From Chlorobaculum thiosulfatiphilum (GTDB lineage Bacteria > Bacteroidota > Chlorobiia > Chlorobiales > Chlorobiaceae): 64,000 nucleotides of DNA. The notes under the pieces were generated by a model. That model was given only the letters and a program-made list of their open reading frames with translations, was not told the origin of the DNA and did no database searches. This document shows, piece by piece, positions 9,237 to 18,375 of the stretch; the first letter of the stretch is position 1; every line of letters begins with the position of its first letter. The stretch is from contig NZ_VDCH01000002.1 in NCBI RefSeq assembly GCF_006265165.1, positions 62,001 to 126,000 on the forward strand, in the 5' to 3' direction. Position numbers and translations under genes: made by a program.

Positions 9237-9255
9237 TTGCTGGGGGAGAGATATG

Positions 9256-9290
9256 AAAAAAGGGAGGCTTGCGCGAGGCCTCCTTTTTTT
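9256..9290 (+). terminator. Rho-independent terminator of the CNNM/CBS gene
   Basis: A run of A, then gggaggctt-gcgcg-aggcctcc, then seven T. The stem pairs throughout if two G-T pairs are allowed. It begins about 20 bases after the stop codon and isolates the next gene from upstream read-through. Confidence 0.85.
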
Positions 9291-9552
9291 ATGAGTAGCC
9301 GACAACCTCGACGCGATGGTTTGTCGAGCAGCGTCCGGAAGGATGTTCGGGCAGGCTCTCTTGAACATCTGGCGTAATCTTTGTACCTATAACGATAAGC
9401 CACGCCGTCGGGCTTACTTATTGCCCCTCTCGGGACGGCATTTTGACTGCATAGCTGATCCGGGTCGCCGATGTTAAGGGATTGCTTTTGATGGAGAATC
9501 CGGCACATTGGCCGATTTTTTGAAAGCTCGACAAATCCGCATTTCAACGCTC
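9291..9552. other. Intergenic region before the HD-GHKL gene
   Basis: No gene or strong repeat is seen. The stretch lies between a terminator and the orphan gene, so that gene's promoter should be here, but I could not place one with confidence. No Shine-Dalgarno sequence stands before the ATG at 9553. A TTG at 9508 would add 15 residues. Confidence 0.5.
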
Positions 9553-12500
9553 ATGGCTAAAATTGAATTTCCGAAGCAACTGAAAGAATTGTTGGAGGAG
9601 AGTAACCTTCAGGCTCCAATTCGCGCACTTGCTGACCGCGTTGGTGAAATCCTTGCAGACAACAAGTTGACCTTCTTCCCGGATTATACGGATCACGGGG
9701 TTGAGCACGTCAACCGCGTGTTGAAATCAGAGGTTGAACTGGTTCCGAAAGAGGTCTGGGAGCGCAGTAAAAGAGATTCCGACCCTCGCTTGCTTTGCGA
9801 TGCGGATGCTGCGGTGATTATCGGCGCGTCGTTGCTGCATGACATTGCGATGCATCTCCGGCCTGACGGCTTTCTCGAATTGGTTGGGAAGGATTCAAGG
9901 TTTCAGCCGTTCCAATGGTTCAGCGAAAGTCACGAGGGTTATGCTGGCGATGCGCCGTGGCATGAGTTGTGGCTGGAGTATGAACGTGAGGCGCGGCGCT
10001 TCAGTGACCGCGACTTGACGAACATCATCGGCGAGGAGTCGGCGCGGCTCTGGAAGTTCGACGAACTTCCGGCGGATTCCGGCCAGTGGGAGTTGAATCA
10101 TCGCCTGATCGTTGGCGAGTTCATCCGCCGCCATCACGCACGGCTGGCGCATGAGATTGCGATCTACGGTTTTCCGGGGTTGGAGGTCGGTTCTGGTGAA
10201 GGGCATTTTCCAGCGATGGGCGCGAAAGGTGATTCGCTGAATCTCTTGGCCGATTTGATCGGGTTGACAGCTCGCTCGCACGGGATGAATCTTCGGGTAT
10301 GCAAAGCGTATCTGGATGACAGTCCGCGCTATGCGGGAATGCCCAAACCGATGGGGACGGCGGCGCTCTACCCGATGGCGCTTTTGCGCGTTGCCGATTA
10401 TTTTCAGATCAACCGGCAACGTGCGCCTGCGGTGCTGCTTCAACTGCGCAATCCGCAAAGCCCGGTTTCGGTGCAGGAGTGGAAAAAGCATCTCGCTGTC
10501 CAACATATCGGACCAACCAACGACCCGCGCGGAAAAATGGTTAAGGTGAGTTCTGACCTGAGCTTGCCGCTGTACCTGCAACTTCGGGAGCTGTTGTCGG
10601 GCTTGCAGGCTGAAATGGATCACTCCACCGCCGTGCTCGACGAAGCGTATAGCGCACAGTCCGCGCTTGGTCTGGATCGGCTCAACCTTGCAATCCGGCG
10701 GGTGGATTCAAATCTGCAAAGTCCTGCGTTCCGCGATGCGCTTTCCTATGTTCCAGACAAAACGGGATTCGCGGCTGACCCGAACCTGCTCACTCTGCTG
10801 GTCGAGCCGCTGTATGGAAAGGAGCCGGGCGTCGGCGTTCGTGAACTGATGCAAAACGCCATCGATGCCGTTTGCGAGCTGGATGCGTGGCGCAAGGTTC
10901 ACGACGTGCCCATCGAGTCGCTCGATTTGCCGGAGCAGGAGGGCGATGTGATGATCGATTTCATTAAGCGTGACGACGGTTCGTGGTTTCTCCGCGTGCA
11001 GGATCGTGGGATTGGCATGACGAGCGATACCATCCAGAACTACTTTCTCCGAGCTGGTGCGTCGTTCCGCCGCAGTTCAGAGTGGAGCAAGGAGTTTGTC
11101 GATGACGAGGGCAAGCCGCGCATAGCACGTGCCGGACGCTTCGGAATCGGCGTCTTTGCAGTTTTTCTGCTCGGCCTATCGTTCAAAATGTGGACACGCC
11201 ATGTTGGCGCGGATAAAAGGATGGGCTACATGGTTGAAGCATCAGAGGCCAGCCAGCTTATCGAGATTCAGCGACGTAATGACTTGCCTGTCGGAACAAC
11301 GATTGAAGTTGAGATAAGCAGCGAATCGACAGAATGGCTTGAACTTGATGAAGAAACGTATTCAGAGAAAAAAGGCCCCAATAATCAGATCGACTGGTTT
11401 TGCTGGGATTGGCCTAAGGTTATCAAAAGAGTTATTCGCAGCACAGCATCAGAATTATTGAATCAGCAATATATCTGCCCTGTTCGGAGTAGTAAATTGC
11501 CGCCTGAATGGTCTGTTATTTTTCCAAAAGGTTTTGATGCTGTGCTTTGGACGTTCTCTGATCAGCCAACGCTTTCGTGCAACGGATTAATGATAGCTCA
11601 ACCAGAAGAAAAAAATCTGATAGCAACTAATGTCTACTGGCCATCTGAAATACAGCTTAAAAGTCCAAATATTGCAGTTATCGACAAAGCTGCTAATATG
11701 CCGCTGACAACTCAGCGATATGATCTTTCTGATGATTTGCCTTTTATAGATGAATTGGCTCGGGATGTCTTGTTGTCTTTCATTGCCCATGCACTGATTT
11801 GCGGAGCAATGTCTCAAGAAGAAGCCTGTTCAAATAAGCTTAGACATACATTGCAAAATGTTTCAACCAATCATTATAAGTTTAATGTTGCAAGCTTATT
11901 CGGTATTGACGTAAATCAATTTTTTGATAGTGATTTACATTGGTGTTCAACTTCAGAAGAGATGGCCCCAGCAGATCCGTGGCTTTATAAGACACTTCAT
12001 TCTGAGTCATGTTTTTTGTCTGGATATATCAATGGCACAGATTCATATCATCCCATCGAGCAAGAGGCTTTTTACAAAAGTTTGATCAAAAAATCGAGCT
12101 TGATAGGTAAAGCCGTTTTGCCGTGGTTTGGCGAGATAAAATGGCATTATGAAGACGAATACGATGAGCGTATCAATAATGTATGGAGTTTGATTACCAA
12201 AGGACTTGATTCGATGAATGGGAGAGGGGTGATTGGATTGGGAAAAACTGAATATCATGTAATTTTTTCTGACTATCCCTCAATCTTGCACTTTTCTGAT
12301 ATCGTTAAATTCAGCAAAACTGATATCGGGGAATTCAGCAAAAAATACTATCAAAATGAGCAGATAGAATTTGGTTATTGGAGGGAAATTCAAAAACATA
12401 ATTCTCAAAGACGATGGTTCGAGACGCAATCTGGCTCAATCAATTTAGATCCAAATGTAGAAAAATTTATTGAGGCCATGGAAACTGATTTTGGGAATAT

Positions 12501-12747
12501 CGATGGAGTTCTTTTCGTAGCTGAGATTAAACCAACAGGGGTAGATCAGCCACAATCCATGATCGCAAAAATCTGGGATGAATGTCTCGGGCCGAAGGCA
12601 ATACCGTTCGATCATGTCGCTCGTGAAGCATTGATCGCCGAGGGCTGCAAGCACCCGGAATTGAAGCGTCATATCGAAGCGTGGCAGGAGATGAAACGCA
12701 CAGGCTCGAAATGGGCGACTGGCGAGTGGATGAATGAAAAGGATTGA
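9553..12747 (+). CDS. HD-domain / GHKL (Hsp90-like) ATPase fusion protein, function unknown
   Basis: The N-terminal 300 residues look like an HD phosphohydrolase: TDHGVEHVNRV at 46-56 and LLHDIAMH at 94-101 supply the metal-binding His and His-Asp. A GHKL ATPase follows, with ELMQNAIDA (N435 of the N box), DRGIGM (D484, G1 box) and GRFGIGVF (from 528, G2 box), in the spacing of Hsp90/HtpG-type ATP lids. The remaining 500 residues are unrecognised. The 1064-residue gene stands alone between a terminator and bcp. Base composition is GC-rich like its neighbours up to about 11300, then clearly AT-rich to about 12550, then GC-rich again. HD-GHKL fusions are known among putative conflict or stress proteins, so a defence role is possible but only inferred. 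The start was chosen as the first ATG. TTG at 9508 is an alternative. Confidence 0.75.
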   Translation: MAKIEFPKQLKELLEESNLQAPIRALADRVGEILADNKLTFFPDYTDHGVEHVNRVLKSEVELVPKEVWERSKRDSDPRLLCDADAAVIIGASLLHDIAMHLRPDGFLELVGKDSRFQPFQWFSESHEGYAGDAPWHELWLEYEREARRFSDRDLTNIIGEESARLWKFDELPADSGQWELNHRLIVGEFIRRHHARLAHEIAIYGFPGLEVGSGEGHFPAMGAKGDSLNLLADLIGLTARSHGMNLRVCKAYLDDSPRYAGMPKPMGTAALYPMALLRVADYFQINRQRAPAVLLQLRNPQSPVSVQEWKKHLAVQHIGPTNDPRGKMVKVSSDLSLPLYLQLRELLSGLQAEMDHSTAVLDEAYSAQSALGLDRLNLAIRRVDSNLQSPAFRDALSYVPDKTGFAADPNLLTLLVEPLYGKEPGVGVRELMQNAIDAVCELDAWRKVHDVPIESLDLPEQEGDVMIDFIKRDDGSWFLRVQDRGIGMTSDTIQNYFLRAGASFRRSSEWSKEFVDDEGKPRIARAGRFGIGVFAVFLLGLSFKMWTRHVGADKRMGYMVEASEASQLIEIQRRNDLPVGTTIEVEISSESTEWLELDEETYSEKKGPNNQIDWFCWDWPKVIKRVIRSTASELLNQQYICPVRSSKLPPEWSVIFPKGFDAVLWTFSDQPTLSCNGLMIAQPEEKNLIATNVYWPSEIQLKSPNIAVIDKAANMPLTTQRYDLSDDLPFIDELARDVLLSFIAHALICGAMSQEEACSNKLRHTLQNVSTNHYKFNVASLFGIDVNQFFDSDLHWCSTSEEMAPADPWLYKTLHSESCFLSGYINGTDSYHPIEQEAFYKSLIKKSSLIGKAVLPWFGEIKWHYEDEYDERINNVWSLITKGLDSMNGRGVIGLGKTEYHVIFSDYPSILHFSDIVKFSKTDIGEFSKKYYQNEQIEFGYWREIQKHNSQRRWFETQSGSINLDPNVEKFIEAMETDFGNIDGVLFVAEIKPTGVDQPQSMIAKIWDECLGPKAIPFDHVAREALIAEGCKHPELKRHIEAWQEMKRTGSKWATGEWMNEKD

Positions 12748-12850
12748 ATCGAAGATCCCCCGTCACCCCCGTGAACGGAAAACGCGCCGGGGACATTGGT
12801 GTAGGACGAAACTCGAACAGCGCATCTGAAAACGGAAAAAGAGGACAACC

Positions 12851-13297
12851 ATGATCGAACAAGGCAAAATCGCACCCGATTTCACGCTTCCCGACAGCAA
12901 CGGGAAGATGGTCTCCCTTTCGGAGTTCAAGGGCAAGAAAGTGCTCCTGATCTTTTACCCCGGCGACGATACGCCGGTCTGCACGGCGCAGCTTTGCGAC
13001 TACCGCAACAACGTCACGGCCTTCACCAGCCGGGGAATTGAAGTCATCGGCATCAGCGGCGACAGCCCTGAATCGCACAAGCAGTTCGCCGAAAAGCACG
13101 AACTCCCCTTCCTGCTCCTGAGCGACCAGCAGCGCACCGCCGCCAAAGCCTACGACGCACTCGGCTTCCTCGGCATGGCGCAACGCGCTTACGTGCTCAT
13201 CGACGAAGCAGGCACGGTGCTGCTCGCCTACAGCGACTTTCTGCCGGTCACCTACCAGCCGATGAAAGAGCTGCTCGCCCGCATCGACGCCTCTTGA
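12851..13297 (+). CDS. bcp: Thioredoxin-dependent peroxiredoxin, BCP/PrxQ type
   Basis: This thiol peroxidase reduces H2O2 and organic hydroperoxides in the cytoplasm using thioredoxin-like donors. It is 148 residues long, normal for the family. The peroxidatic cysteine lies in the DDTPVCTAQLC segment with a resolving cysteine five residues later, the atypical 2-Cys arrangement of BCP. The opening IEQGKIAPDFTLPDSNGK is standard. A preceding agaggacaacc may act as the ribosome binding site. It lies 103 bases after the HD-GHKL gene and 93 bases before ndk, with no terminator seen between it and ndk. Confidence 0.93.
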   Translation: MIEQGKIAPDFTLPDSNGKMVSLSEFKGKKVLLIFYPGDDTPVCTAQLCDYRNNVTAFTSRGIEVIGISGDSPESHKQFAEKHELPFLLLSDQQRTAAKAYDALGFLGMAQRAYVLIDEAGTVLLAYSDFLPVTYQPMKELLARIDAS

Positions 13298-13390
13298 CGG
13301 CTGCGGCGACGCGCGGCGGTTGACCGAAATCCGAATCTTTTTTCGTATCTTCGCGGGCAAACTTTTCAGAACAAAATGCAGACCTCCACC

Positions 13391-13813
13391 ATGGAACGTA
13401 CCCTTACCATCCTCAAGCCCGATTGCGTGCGCAAGCAGCTCATCGGCGCTGTAACCGACCAGATCGAACGCGCCGGTTTCCGCATCGTGGCGATGAAGAA
13501 AACCCGCCTCACCAAAGAGACCGCAGGCGCATTTTACGCCGTGCACAAGGAGCGCCCCTTTTACGGCGAGCTGGTCGATTTCATGTCCTCCGGCCCGTGC
13601 GTACCGATGATCCTCGAAAAAGAGAACGCCGTCGCGGACTTCCGCACCCTGATCGGCGCGACCGATCCGGCACAGGCCGACGAGGGCACCGTCCGCAAGC
13701 TCTATGCCGACAGCAAGGGCGAGAACATCGTCCACGGCTCCGACTCCGCCGAGAACGCCGCCATCGAAGGCGCATTCTTCTTCTCCGCCGAAGAGGTCGT
13801 CCGCGTTGACTGA
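13391..13813 (+). CDS. ndk: Nucleoside diphosphate kinase
   Basis: It transfers the gamma phosphate between nucleoside triphosphates and diphosphates through a phosphohistidine. The protein is 140 residues long. [12 protein letters not shown] opens it, and the active-site histidine is in ENIVHGSDS near the end. The ATG at 13391 was preferred over one five codons upstream because family homology begins at MERTL. A shared hairpin terminator with the converging permease gene follows at once. Confidence 0.96.
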   Translation: MERTLTILKPDCVRKQLIGAVTDQIERAGFRIVAMKKTRLTKETAGAFYAVHKERPFYGELVDFMSSGPCVPMILEKENAVADFRTLIGATDPAQADEGTVRKLYADSKGENIVHGSDSAENAAIEGAFFFSAEEVVRVD

Positions 13814-13820
13814 TTCATAA

Positions 13821-13859
13821 AAAAAGGCTGTCCCCGCACCAAGCATGGACAGCCTTTTT
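13821..13859. terminator. Bidirectional terminator between ndk and the AI-2E permease gene
   Basis: aaaaaggctgtcc and ggacagccttttt form a perfect 13-base stem with a 13-base loop. It has A on the left and T on the right, so it can end both converging transcripts. Confidence 0.93.
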
Positions 13860-13882
13860 CTTTTCACGATCCCCCTTCCGCC

Positions 13883-14998
13883 CTACTTCATCTCTTCGTC
13901 CGTCGAATCGATCCGCCCTTTCCGAATATCGACCAGCGACTCGCTGAAAGTTTCGCCGTAAATGTCCCAGACGGTGACGAACAGCGCGGCGACCACCGGC
14001 CCGATGATGAAGCCGAACACCCCGAACATGCCGATTCCGCCGAGCGTTCCGAAAAAGATGAACAGCTCGTGCATCTGCGTGTCGCGCCCGACCAGGATCG
14101 GGCGGAGAATGTTGTCGATCTGGCCGACCACAATGCTGCAAAAGAGCGCCAGTCCCGCCGCCTGTAGATAGTGGCCCGACAGGGCGAGCATGATCGCCGC
14201 CGGAATCCAGATGATCGGAGGGCCGATCATCGGCAGAATCGAAAGCAGCGCCATGACGGTTCCCCAGAACACCGCGCTCTCGATCCCCGCGACGCTGAAG
14301 GCGACTCCGGCGAGGCTGCCCTGCACCATGCCGATCACCAGCGTTCCCTTCAGGGCCGCGCTCGTCACGGAGAGAAATTTGTCGAACAACCGCCGCTGGT
14401 CGGTTTCGCTCAGAGGCATGTAGGCGCGAATCTTTTCCATCAGCAGCTCGCCATCCTTGAGGAAAAAGAACATGGTGTACCAGAAGATGAAGAACAGGAA
14501 AATGTCGATCACGGCCCCGTAGGTAAAGGTCGAGAGACGACTGATCAGGCTCGACCCCAGAGTGCCGAGCAGCTCGGCGGCCTTTTCGAGAATCTGGTCG
14601 CTGTACATCTCGATGTCACGGTAGAAGGGCAACTGCACGAGCAGTGAATCGAACGCGCCGGGAGTGCGGAAACGCTCACGGATCAGCGGAATGGCCGTCT
14701 GGCTGAGCGATACCGCCTGCCCGGCCACGACAATCAGCAGGGCGGCCAGCGGGAGAAAGACGATCACGAGGTACGCCGTTACCGTCAGGCTGGCGTTCAG
14801 GCCCCTGCGCTGGCCGAAAAGCCGCTGAAAGCGGTTGAACAGCGGAGCGCCGAGACCCGCGAAGATACCCGCCAGAAGAATCGTGATAAGAAAATGGCGT
14901 ATCATCGACAGGAACAGCGACGAAATCAGCAGCGTCGCGACAAGCACGACAATCTGGTTGATGTTGCGTGTGGTGGTCTGATTCATCGGTTCGGACAT
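13883..14998 (-). CDS. AI-2E family transporter (PerM/TqsA-like permease)
   Basis: A polytopic membrane protein of about 371 residues. Paired helices lie near the N-terminus, a long amphipathic middle part follows, and a C-terminal group of helices contains LSILPMIGPPIIWIPAAIM and the family signature DNILRPILVGRDTQMHELFIFFGTLGGI. The family includes the AI-2 exporter TqsA, but most members have unproven substrates, including Na+/H+ exchangers. I took the ATG at 14998. The frame continues seven codons to a TTG, and another ATG lies four codons further in. Confidence 0.85.
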   Translation of the reverse strand: MSEPMNQTTTRNINQIVVLVATLLISSLFLSMIRHFLITILLAGIFAGLGAPLFNRFQRLFGQRRGLNASLTVTAYLVIVFLPLAALLIVVAGQAVSLSQTAIPLIRERFRTPGAFDSLLVQLPFYRDIEMYSDQILEKAAELLGTLGSSLISRLSTFTYGAVIDIFLFFIFWYTMFFFLKDGELLMEKIRAYMPLSETDQRRLFDKFLSVTSAALKGTLVIGMVQGSLAGVAFSVAGIESAVFWGTVMALLSILPMIGPPIIWIPAAIMLALSGHYLQAAGLALFCSIVVGQIDNILRPILVGRDTQMHELFIFFGTLGGIGMFGVFGFIIGPVVAALFVTVWDIYGETFSESLVDIRKGRIDSTDEEMK

Positions 14999-15108
14999 TC
15001 GTTCGGTATAGGTTACCAACCATGGACAAGCCTGTCATAACTCAAATGTACGTCAGAAGGCGTCCAGCTCAAAGCGTCTTCGATCGTCGCCGGTAGCGTT
15101 GTTCGCAA

Positions 15109-15855
15109 TCAGAGGCGCTTTGCGGGATCGGCTTCGGCGAGGAGCATCGAGCGGACGAGGGCGACGGCGAAGAGTCCGGCGGTCTCGGCCCGCAGCACCG
15201 ACGCGCCGAACGAGAGCGGCGTGAATCCGGCGGCCTCGGCCTCGGCGACTTCGGCGTCGGTGAAGCCGCCTTCTCCGCCGACAAGAAAAAGGATCTTTTT
15301 TCCGGCAGGCTCGAAGGCGGGAAAGTGCTCCTCGCTTTCGTGGGCGATCAGGCGCAGATCGTAGCCGTCGAGCGAGAGCGCCTCGCGAAAGGCGAGCGGA
15401 GGCGTGAGTTCGGGGAGATGGAGGCGGCGGCTCTGGCGGGCGGCTGACTGCACGATGCCGCGCCACCGTTCGAGCTTGCGTTCGATCTTGCCGGAGTCGG
15501 GCGTCGAGACGGTGCGCTTCGTAATCATCGGCACGATGCGGGCGACGCCAAGTTCGGTCGCCTTTTCGAGGAAGAGATCGAAGCGCTGCGGCAACTTCAG
15601 GAGCGACAGCGCGACGGTCACTTGCGTTTCGGGCGGCGGCACATGGCGCGGGTTCTGGATCGCGCCTTCGAGCAAGTGCTTGCCGATGGCCTCGACCGCC
15701 AGCTCCGCCGCCAGGCCCGCGCCGTCGGTGATGGGCACAAGGTCGCCCGGCTGGCAGCGCAGTACGCGGGCGAGATGGTGGAACTCCTCGCCGTCGATCA
15801 TCGCGCGGGCATGGTCGAGGTCGAGCTGGCGCGGCAAAACGTAAAAGAGATCCAT
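15109..15855 (-). CDS. rsmE: 16S rRNA (uracil-1498-N3)-methyltransferase
   Basis: A SPOUT-class methyltransferase that modifies U1498 of 16S rRNA. It is 248 residues long. The N-terminal PUA-like part contains EEFHHLARVLRCQPGD. The C-terminal knot holds LFLVGGEGGFTDAE and LGASVLRAETA-like (FGASVLRAETAGL) motifs that bind S-adenosylmethionine. It lies five bases after comF and is the last gene of the run comF-rsmE. Confidence 0.93.
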   Translation of the reverse strand: MDLFYVLPRQLDLDHARAMIDGEEFHHLARVLRCQPGDLVPITDGAGLAAELAVEAIGKHLLEGAIQNPRHVPPPETQVTVALSLLKLPQRFDLFLEKATELGVARIVPMITKRTVSTPDSGKIERKLERWRGIVQSAARQSRRLHLPELTPPLAFREALSLDGYDLRLIAHESEEHFPAFEPAGKKILFLVGGEGGFTDAEVAEAEAAGFTPLSFGASVLRAETAGLFAVALVRSMLLAEADPAKRL

Positions 15856-15860
15856 CCCGG

Positions 15861-16553
15861 CTACTCCTTTTCGGTGAGGGCGACGGTCGCGAAAGCCACC
15901 TCCGCCGCACCCGCCGCCTTCAGCGCCTCCGCCGCGGCAACCATCGTCGCGCCGGTCGTGAGCACGTCATCCACCAGCACCACCCGTCCGGCGCAGCGCT
16001 CGCGGCCAGGGCGAAAGGCGCCCACCATGTTGTCGCGCCGCGCCGTCATGTCCAGCCCGGTCTGCGAGCCGGTGTAGAGGCAGCGCTCGATGCACTTCGT
16101 TGTGACGGGCAGGCCGAGCACCCCGGCCATGCCGCGAGCAATCGCCTCGGCCTGGTTGTAGGTGCGCTCGATGCGCTTGAGACGATGCAGCGGCACCGGC
16201 ACGATGGCGTCGAACGGAGCCGGATCGCCGCCCTGCCGGAGCAGCTCGCCGAGCCGACGACCGAACAGTTCGCCGAGAGGAAACAGGCCGCCATATTTCA
16301 TGGAGTGCATCGCTTCGTGCAGCTTGCCGATGCTGCGGTAGGGATAGAGGCTCCACGCGGCGGGCGGAACCGCCCTCTCGCCAAAGTGCGCGCGCACGGT
16401 GCTTTTGAGCGCCGCGCTTCCGGCAAGCGCGGCGGGAAACGGGTTGAATTCATCGAAGCATCCGGCGCAGATCGGCTCTTCGCCCTTGTCGAGCGGCTTC
16501 TGGCAGAGGGTGCAGACCGCCGGGAAGAGCAGGTGCGTCAGCCCCTCAATCAT
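15861..16553 (-). CDS. comF: ComF-family phosphoribosyltransferase-like protein
   Basis: ComF proteins join an N-terminal four-cysteine zinc finger (here CTLC and CAGC, residues 14-36) to a type I phosphoribosyltransferase fold, with the PRPP loop in VVLVDDVLTTGATM. In naturally competent bacteria they help import DNA. In others the role is unclear. The product is 230 residues long. The ATG at 16553 was chosen because it overlaps the end of the ROK gene by eight bases (translational coupling) and leaves the zinc finger at the normal distance. Confidence 0.88.
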   Translation of the reverse strand: MIEGLTHLLFPAVCTLCQKPLDKGEEPICAGCFDEFNPFPAALAGSAALKSTVRAHFGERAVPPAAWSLYPYRSIGKLHEAMHSMKYGGLFPLGELFGRRLGELLRQGGDPAPFDAIVPVPLHRLKRIERTYNQAEAIARGMAGVLGLPVTTKCIERCLYTGSQTGLDMTARRDNMVGAFRPGRERCAGRVVLVDDVLTTGATMVAAAEALKAAGAAEVAFATVALTEKE

Positions 16554-17556
16554 CGAGTCCGGATGATTTTTCGGAGTTGAAGCAGAGCGCCGCCGCGCCA
16601 TAAATTCCGGCCTTGTTGCCGAGCCGCGCCGGAACGATCTCGAGTCCGTCGTGCATCGAGGGCAGAGTCGAGCGGTGCAGTTGCATCATGGCGGGCTTGA
16701 AAATCAGCTCGCCCGCCGCCGAGATGCCGCCGCCGATCACGAACTTGCGAATGTCCATCAGCGCGGTGACGTTGGCCAGGCCGACGCCGAGAATCGAGCC
16801 GATCCGCTCCCAGGTGCGCAACGCCGCGGCGTCCCCCTCTTTGGCCGCCTGTTCGAGATGTCGAGGCGAAAGGCGGGAAAAATCGCGGTTGCACAGCTCC
16901 GCAAGACGCGGCGAACGCTCCGCCTCCATCTCCGTGCTGCACGCCATTTCGACGATGCGCTCTTTGCCGATCAGCCCCTCGATGGTGCCCCGGATACCCG
17001 CGTGAACGCTCTCGCCCTCGAAATCGACGATCATGAACCCGATCTCCCCCGCCGTGCCGTTCGGGCCGCGATAGAGCTTGCGATCGAGAATGATACCGCC
17101 GCCCACGCCGGTTCCGAGCGTCACCAGCATGAAGTCGCGGAATGCGTTGCCGCCGCCAAAGATCGCTTCGCCGTAAGCCGCCGCGTTGGCGTCGTTCTCG
17201 ATGATGACGGGCGAGCGGAGGCCGTGGTCTCGTTCGAGGCGGAGCCGGAGCTCTTCGCGCAGAGCGTAACGCCCCCAGCCGGGCAGGTTCGGCGGATAGG
17301 AGAGGGTGCCCTTCGCGGCATCGACCGCACCCGGAGCGCCGAGGCCGATTCCGGCAAAGTCGTCGGCATCGAGCGTTTCGGCGGCTCGCTGGCAGAGTTC
17401 GCTGGCCATGAACGCCAGTTGCCGCACGACGCCGTCGGGACCGGCGGCCACATCGGTCGGCCGGGTGTCCTCGAAAAGAATCCCCGCCGCCTCATCGACG
17501 ACCGCTGTCTTGATGTTCGTCCCGCCGAGATCGATGCCGATCGCCCATGATGGCAT
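16546..17556 (-). CDS. ROK-family sugar kinase (glucokinase-like)
   Basis: This 336-residue ROK protein has an ATP-binding loop IGIDLGGTNIK, catalytic Asp in IENDANAAA, and GTGVGGGIIL. It probably phosphorylates glucose or a similar hexose in the cytoplasm. The usual ROK zinc site (GEIGH...CxCGxxGC) is lost: the sequence reads GEIGFMIVDFEG and then VHAGIRGT with no cysteines. It therefore differs from most glucokinases of this family. It begins 12 bases after lpxA and overlaps comF. Confidence 0.85.
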   Translation of the reverse strand: MPSWAIGIDLGGTNIKTAVVDEAAGILFEDTRPTDVAAGPDGVVRQLAFMASELCQRAAETLDADDFAGIGLGAPGAVDAAKGTLSYPPNLPGWGRYALREELRLRLERDHGLRSPVIIENDANAAAYGEAIFGGGNAFRDFMLVTLGTGVGGGIILDRKLYRGPNGTAGEIGFMIVDFEGESVHAGIRGTIEGLIGKERIVEMACSTEMEAERSPRLAELCNRDFSRLSPRHLEQAAKEGDAAALRTWERIGSILGVGLANVTALMDIRKFVIGGGISAAGELIFKPAMMQLHRSTLPSMHDGLEIVPARLGNKAGIYGAAALCFNSEKSSGLDD

Positions 17557-17568
17557 AACCGTAACTGC

Positions 17569-18363
17569 TTAAGATTTAAAGGGTTTGAGGAACTTCCTAC
17601 CATGCTCTCCCGAGGCGAAGAAGTCGAGGATTTCCAGCACCTCCGGCGTTTGCGGAAGATCGTTGCGCACCGCTTCGAGCGCTTTGGAGAGCAAGAGGCC
17701 CGACTGAAAAATGATGCGGTAGGCGTTGCGGATGTTGCCGAGCTGTTCGGAACCGAAGCCGCGCCGCTTGAGGCCGAGCACATTGAGTCCTTCGTAGCGG
17801 AACGAGGCGTGGCCGCCCGCCATGACGAAGGGCGGCACGTCGAGCGCCGCGCGGGAGATGCCGCCAACCATCGAGTAGCGTCCAATCCTGACGAACTGGT
17901 GCACTCCGGCCAGTCCGCCGACGACGACGTAGTCGCCCACGTGGCAGTGGCCGCCGAACTGCACCGAGTTGGCGATCACCACGTGATTGCCGATCACGCA
18001 GTCGTGGCCCGCGTGAACGTAGGCCATGATGAGATTGTCGGAGCCGACGACGGTTTTGCCGCTCGCCTTGGTGCCTCGGTTCAGGGTTACGTACTCGCGG
18101 ATGACCGTCCGGTCGCCGATGTGGAGGTACGTTTTCTCCCCGGCGTATTTGAGATCCTGAGGCGCGGTCGAAAGCACAGCGCCGGAAGAAATCCGGCACT
18201 CGTTGCCGATGCGCGCGCCATCGGCGATATGGACATTCGGCCCGATGACCGTTCCGCTTCCGATGACCACGTCATCCTCGATCACGGTGTAAGGGCCAAC
18301 CGCGACCCCTTCGCCAAGTACGGCTCCGGAACCGATGACCGCTGTTGCGTGAATATTGCTCAT
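17569..18363 (-). CDS. lpxA: UDP-N-acetylglucosamine O-acyltransferase
   Basis: First enzyme of lipid A synthesis. It adds a hydroxyacyl chain from acyl carrier protein to UDP-GlcNAc. The 264 residues show the left-handed beta-helix hexapeptide repeats from the start (HATAVIGSGAVLGEGVAVGP). The catalytic histidine lies in AYVHAGHDCVIGN, and the C-terminal helical part starts near GFGSEQLGNIR. It lies 12 bases downstream of the DUF2723 gene, so the two are probably co-transcribed. Confidence 0.95.
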   Translation of the reverse strand: MSNIHATAVIGSGAVLGEGVAVGPYTVIEDDVVIGSGTVIGPNVHIADGARIGNECRISSGAVLSTAPQDLKYAGEKTYLHIGDRTVIREYVTLNRGTKASGKTVVGSDNLIMAYVHAGHDCVIGNHVVIANSVQFGGHCHVGDYVVVGGLAGVHQFVRIGRYSMVGGISRAALDVPPFVMAGGHASFRYEGLNVLGLKRRGFGSEQLGNIRNAYRIIFQSGLLLSKALEAVRNDLPQTPEVLEILDFFASGEHGRKFLKPFKS

Positions 18364-18375
18364 TGAAAATACAAA

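Noticed and set aside
9508-9552. TTG at 9508 as start of the HD-GHKL protein
   Set aside because: No ribosome site at either place, but the ATG at 9553 starts where the helical domain begins; the TTG remains an alternative.
12757-12774. Two cccccgt-type units after the HD-GHKL gene
   Set aside because: Only two 9-base units (cccccgtca, cccccgtga) and a different core, too little to call a member of the array family.
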